Source: an uncultured Flavobacterium sp.
Lineage (GTDB): Bacteria; Bacteroidota; Bacteroidia; Flavobacteriales; Flavobacteriaceae
DNA: 7,800 bases
NCBI GenBank assembly: GCA_946479395.1
Contig: CAMLFV010000127.1
Coordinates: 1 to 7,800 of the forward strand
Reading direction: 5' to 3'
The notes under the pieces: generated by a model
Databases searched by the model: none
What the model was told of the DNA's origin: nothing
The model's input: only the letters and a program-made list of their open reading frames with translations
Made by a program: the position numbers and the translations under genes
Shown here: piece after piece, positions 6,735 to 7,800 of the stretch
Position numbering within the stretch: position 1 is the first letter of the stretch
How the letters are laid out: each line of letters begins with the position of its first letter

Positions 6735-7742
6735 ATGATTCAAAATCCTAAACGATATACCGTTACAGCGGCTTTGCCGTACACCAACGGACCTATACAT
6801 ATTGGGCATTTGGCGGGCGTTTACGTTCCTGCCGATATTTACGCTCGTTTTTTACGCCAGCAAAATAAAGATGTTGCTTTTATTTGCGGAAGCGATGAAC
6901 ACGGAGTGGCAATTTCTATGAAAGCCAAAAAAGAAGGTATTTCTCCGCAAGAAGTGATCGATAAATACAACAAAATCATTAAAGATTCTTTTCAGGAATT
7001 TGGAATTTCGTTCGATAATTATTCGCGTACTTCGGCTAAAATCCATCACGATACCGCTTCTGATTTTTTTAGAAAACTGTACGATGAAGGAAAGTTTATC
7101 GAAGAAGTTACCGAACAATTGTACGATGCCGAAGCAGATCAGTTTTTGGCAGATCGTTTCGTAACCGGAACTTGCCCAAAATGTAACAGCGAAGGTGCGT
7201 ATGGCGATCAGTGTGAAAAATGCGGAACATCGTTAAACGCAACCGATTTAATCAATCCAAAATCAACCATAACAGGATCGACGCCAATTTTAAAGGAAAC
7301 CAAGCACTGGTTTTTACCTTTAGATCAGTACGATACTTTTTTGCGCGAATGGATTATTGAAGGGCATAAAAACGATTGGAAACCGAATGTTTACGGACAG
7401 GTAAAATCGTGGTTAGACGATGGTTTGAAACCACGAGCAGTAACCCGCGATTTAGATTGGGGAATTGATGTGCCTGTTGATGGTGCCGAAGGTAAAAAAC
7501 TCTACGTTTGGTTCGATGCACCTATTGGTTACATTTCATCGACCAAAGAATGGGCAGCCCGCGAAGGAAAAGATTGGGAGCCTTATTGGAAAGATCAAGA
7601 CACCAAATTGGTTCATTTTATAGGGAAAGACAATATTGTGTTCCACTGCATTATTTTCCCGGCAATGTTAAAGGCAGAAGGCAGTTATATTCTACCTGAC
7701 AATGTGCCTGCTAACGAGTTTTTAAATTTAGAAGGAAATAAA
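6735..7742 (+). CDS. metG: Methionyl-tRNA synthetase, N-terminal part (3' end missing)
   Basis: MetRS charges tRNA-Met with methionine in the cytoplasm for initiation and elongation. The class I catalytic fold starts [20 protein letters not shown] with the HIGH motif at 22-25. The inserted zinc knuckle has Cys147, Cys150, Cys160 and Cys163 (CPKC and CEKC), as in the E. coli-type enzyme. Downstream come [17 protein letters not shown] and [10 protein letters not shown], then [14 protein letters not shown] up to Lys336. Family members continue here with a KMSKS-type signature (KISTS or KLSTS in Bacteroidota) and an anticodon-binding domain, usually reaching about 680 residues in this phylum. Instead, from about 7743 the frame stays open but reads [13 protein letters not shown], which is not MetRS. 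I therefore end the supported gene at Lys336 and treat the rest separately. The start is secure because the family's conserved N-terminal strand follows at once. Confidence 0.93.
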
Positions 7743-7800
7743 TTTCACCATCAGGGAATTGGGAGAAGACCTGGGCGAGCAATTGTTCGTACGCACCAGC
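7743..7800 (+). other. Non-MetRS tail; LysR-type HTH fragment in another frame
   Basis: The last 58 nt do not continue MetRS. Read from 7744 they encode [19 protein letters not shown], which matches the end of the LysR-family helix-turn-helix domain (pattern I..LE..LG..LF.R) at every spaced position except Gly for the Glu. Codons such as CTG, GGC, GAG, CGC and AGC and a G+C of about 53% contrast with the AT-rich genes around it. The first ~24 nt could by chance or microhomology also be read, one base out of frame, as ISPSGNW, close to the expected ISTSRNW of MetRS. The likely explanation is a chimeric join to another genome's DNA; a frameshift alone does not explain the sequence after 7766. 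Confidence 0.55.

Noticed and set aside
6852..7118. Minus-strand open frame inside metG
   Set aside because: It is antisense to the clearly conserved MetRS catalytic domain with no independent support.
7508..7699. Plus-strand out-of-frame ORF within metG
   Set aside because: It overlaps the conserved WFDAP to FIGKDN segment of MetRS in another frame and has no recognisable features.

Overview
The window looks like a low-G+C Bacteroidota chromosome, most likely Flavobacteriaceae. The evidence is the AT-rich intergenic DNA, the absence of Shine-Dalgarno sequences (A-rich leaders precede the start codons), several good matches to the Bacteroidota promoter element TAnnTTTG just upstream of genes, a Bacteroidota-style outer-membrane protein, and MetG motifs typical of the group. 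The genus is not resolved.

Left part (1-2119, all minus strand): a two-component system with the response regulator first and the sensor histidine kinase second, overlapping by 4 nt (ATGA). About 100 nt further on, in the same direction, is the 5' end of a secreted or envelope protein gene that runs off the window. A 125-nt AT-rich divergent intergenic region separates the regulator from the next gene.

Middle part (2245-6532, plus strand): a 1133-residue predicted outer-membrane beta-barrel protein with a signal peptide and C-terminal Phe-Phe; a 172-residue His-rich, low-complexity lipoprotein carrying two copies of an NPAHGQPGHRCD motif; a perfect 15-bp inverted-repeat terminator; and a 76-residue two-helix membrane protein.

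Right part (6533-7800): the 202-nt gap before metG holds a compact GC-rich element of about 110 nt. It folds on paper into a three-way junction with a symmetric internal loop carrying two CAGCGG boxes. It resembles the structured, often repeated Flavobacteria non-coding element that I recall as Flavo-1, but that name is tentative. A TAnnTTTG promoter and the methionyl-tRNA synthetase gene follow. MetG is canonical through residue 336 (HIGH motif, four-Cys zinc knuckle, WFDAP, FIGKDN). Exactly where its KMSKS-type signature should appear, the sequence stops matching MetRS. The last ~58 nt, read in another frame, encode a good match to the helix-turn-helix end of a LysR-family regulator with GC-richer codons. 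This is most simply a chimeric junction (assembly or library artefact, or contamination).

The genes do not form one obvious pathway. The strongest leads are the structured RNA upstream of metG, the duplicated HRCD motif in the lipoprotein, and the broken metG end. No CRISPR array, transposase, tRNA or rRNA gene was seen.
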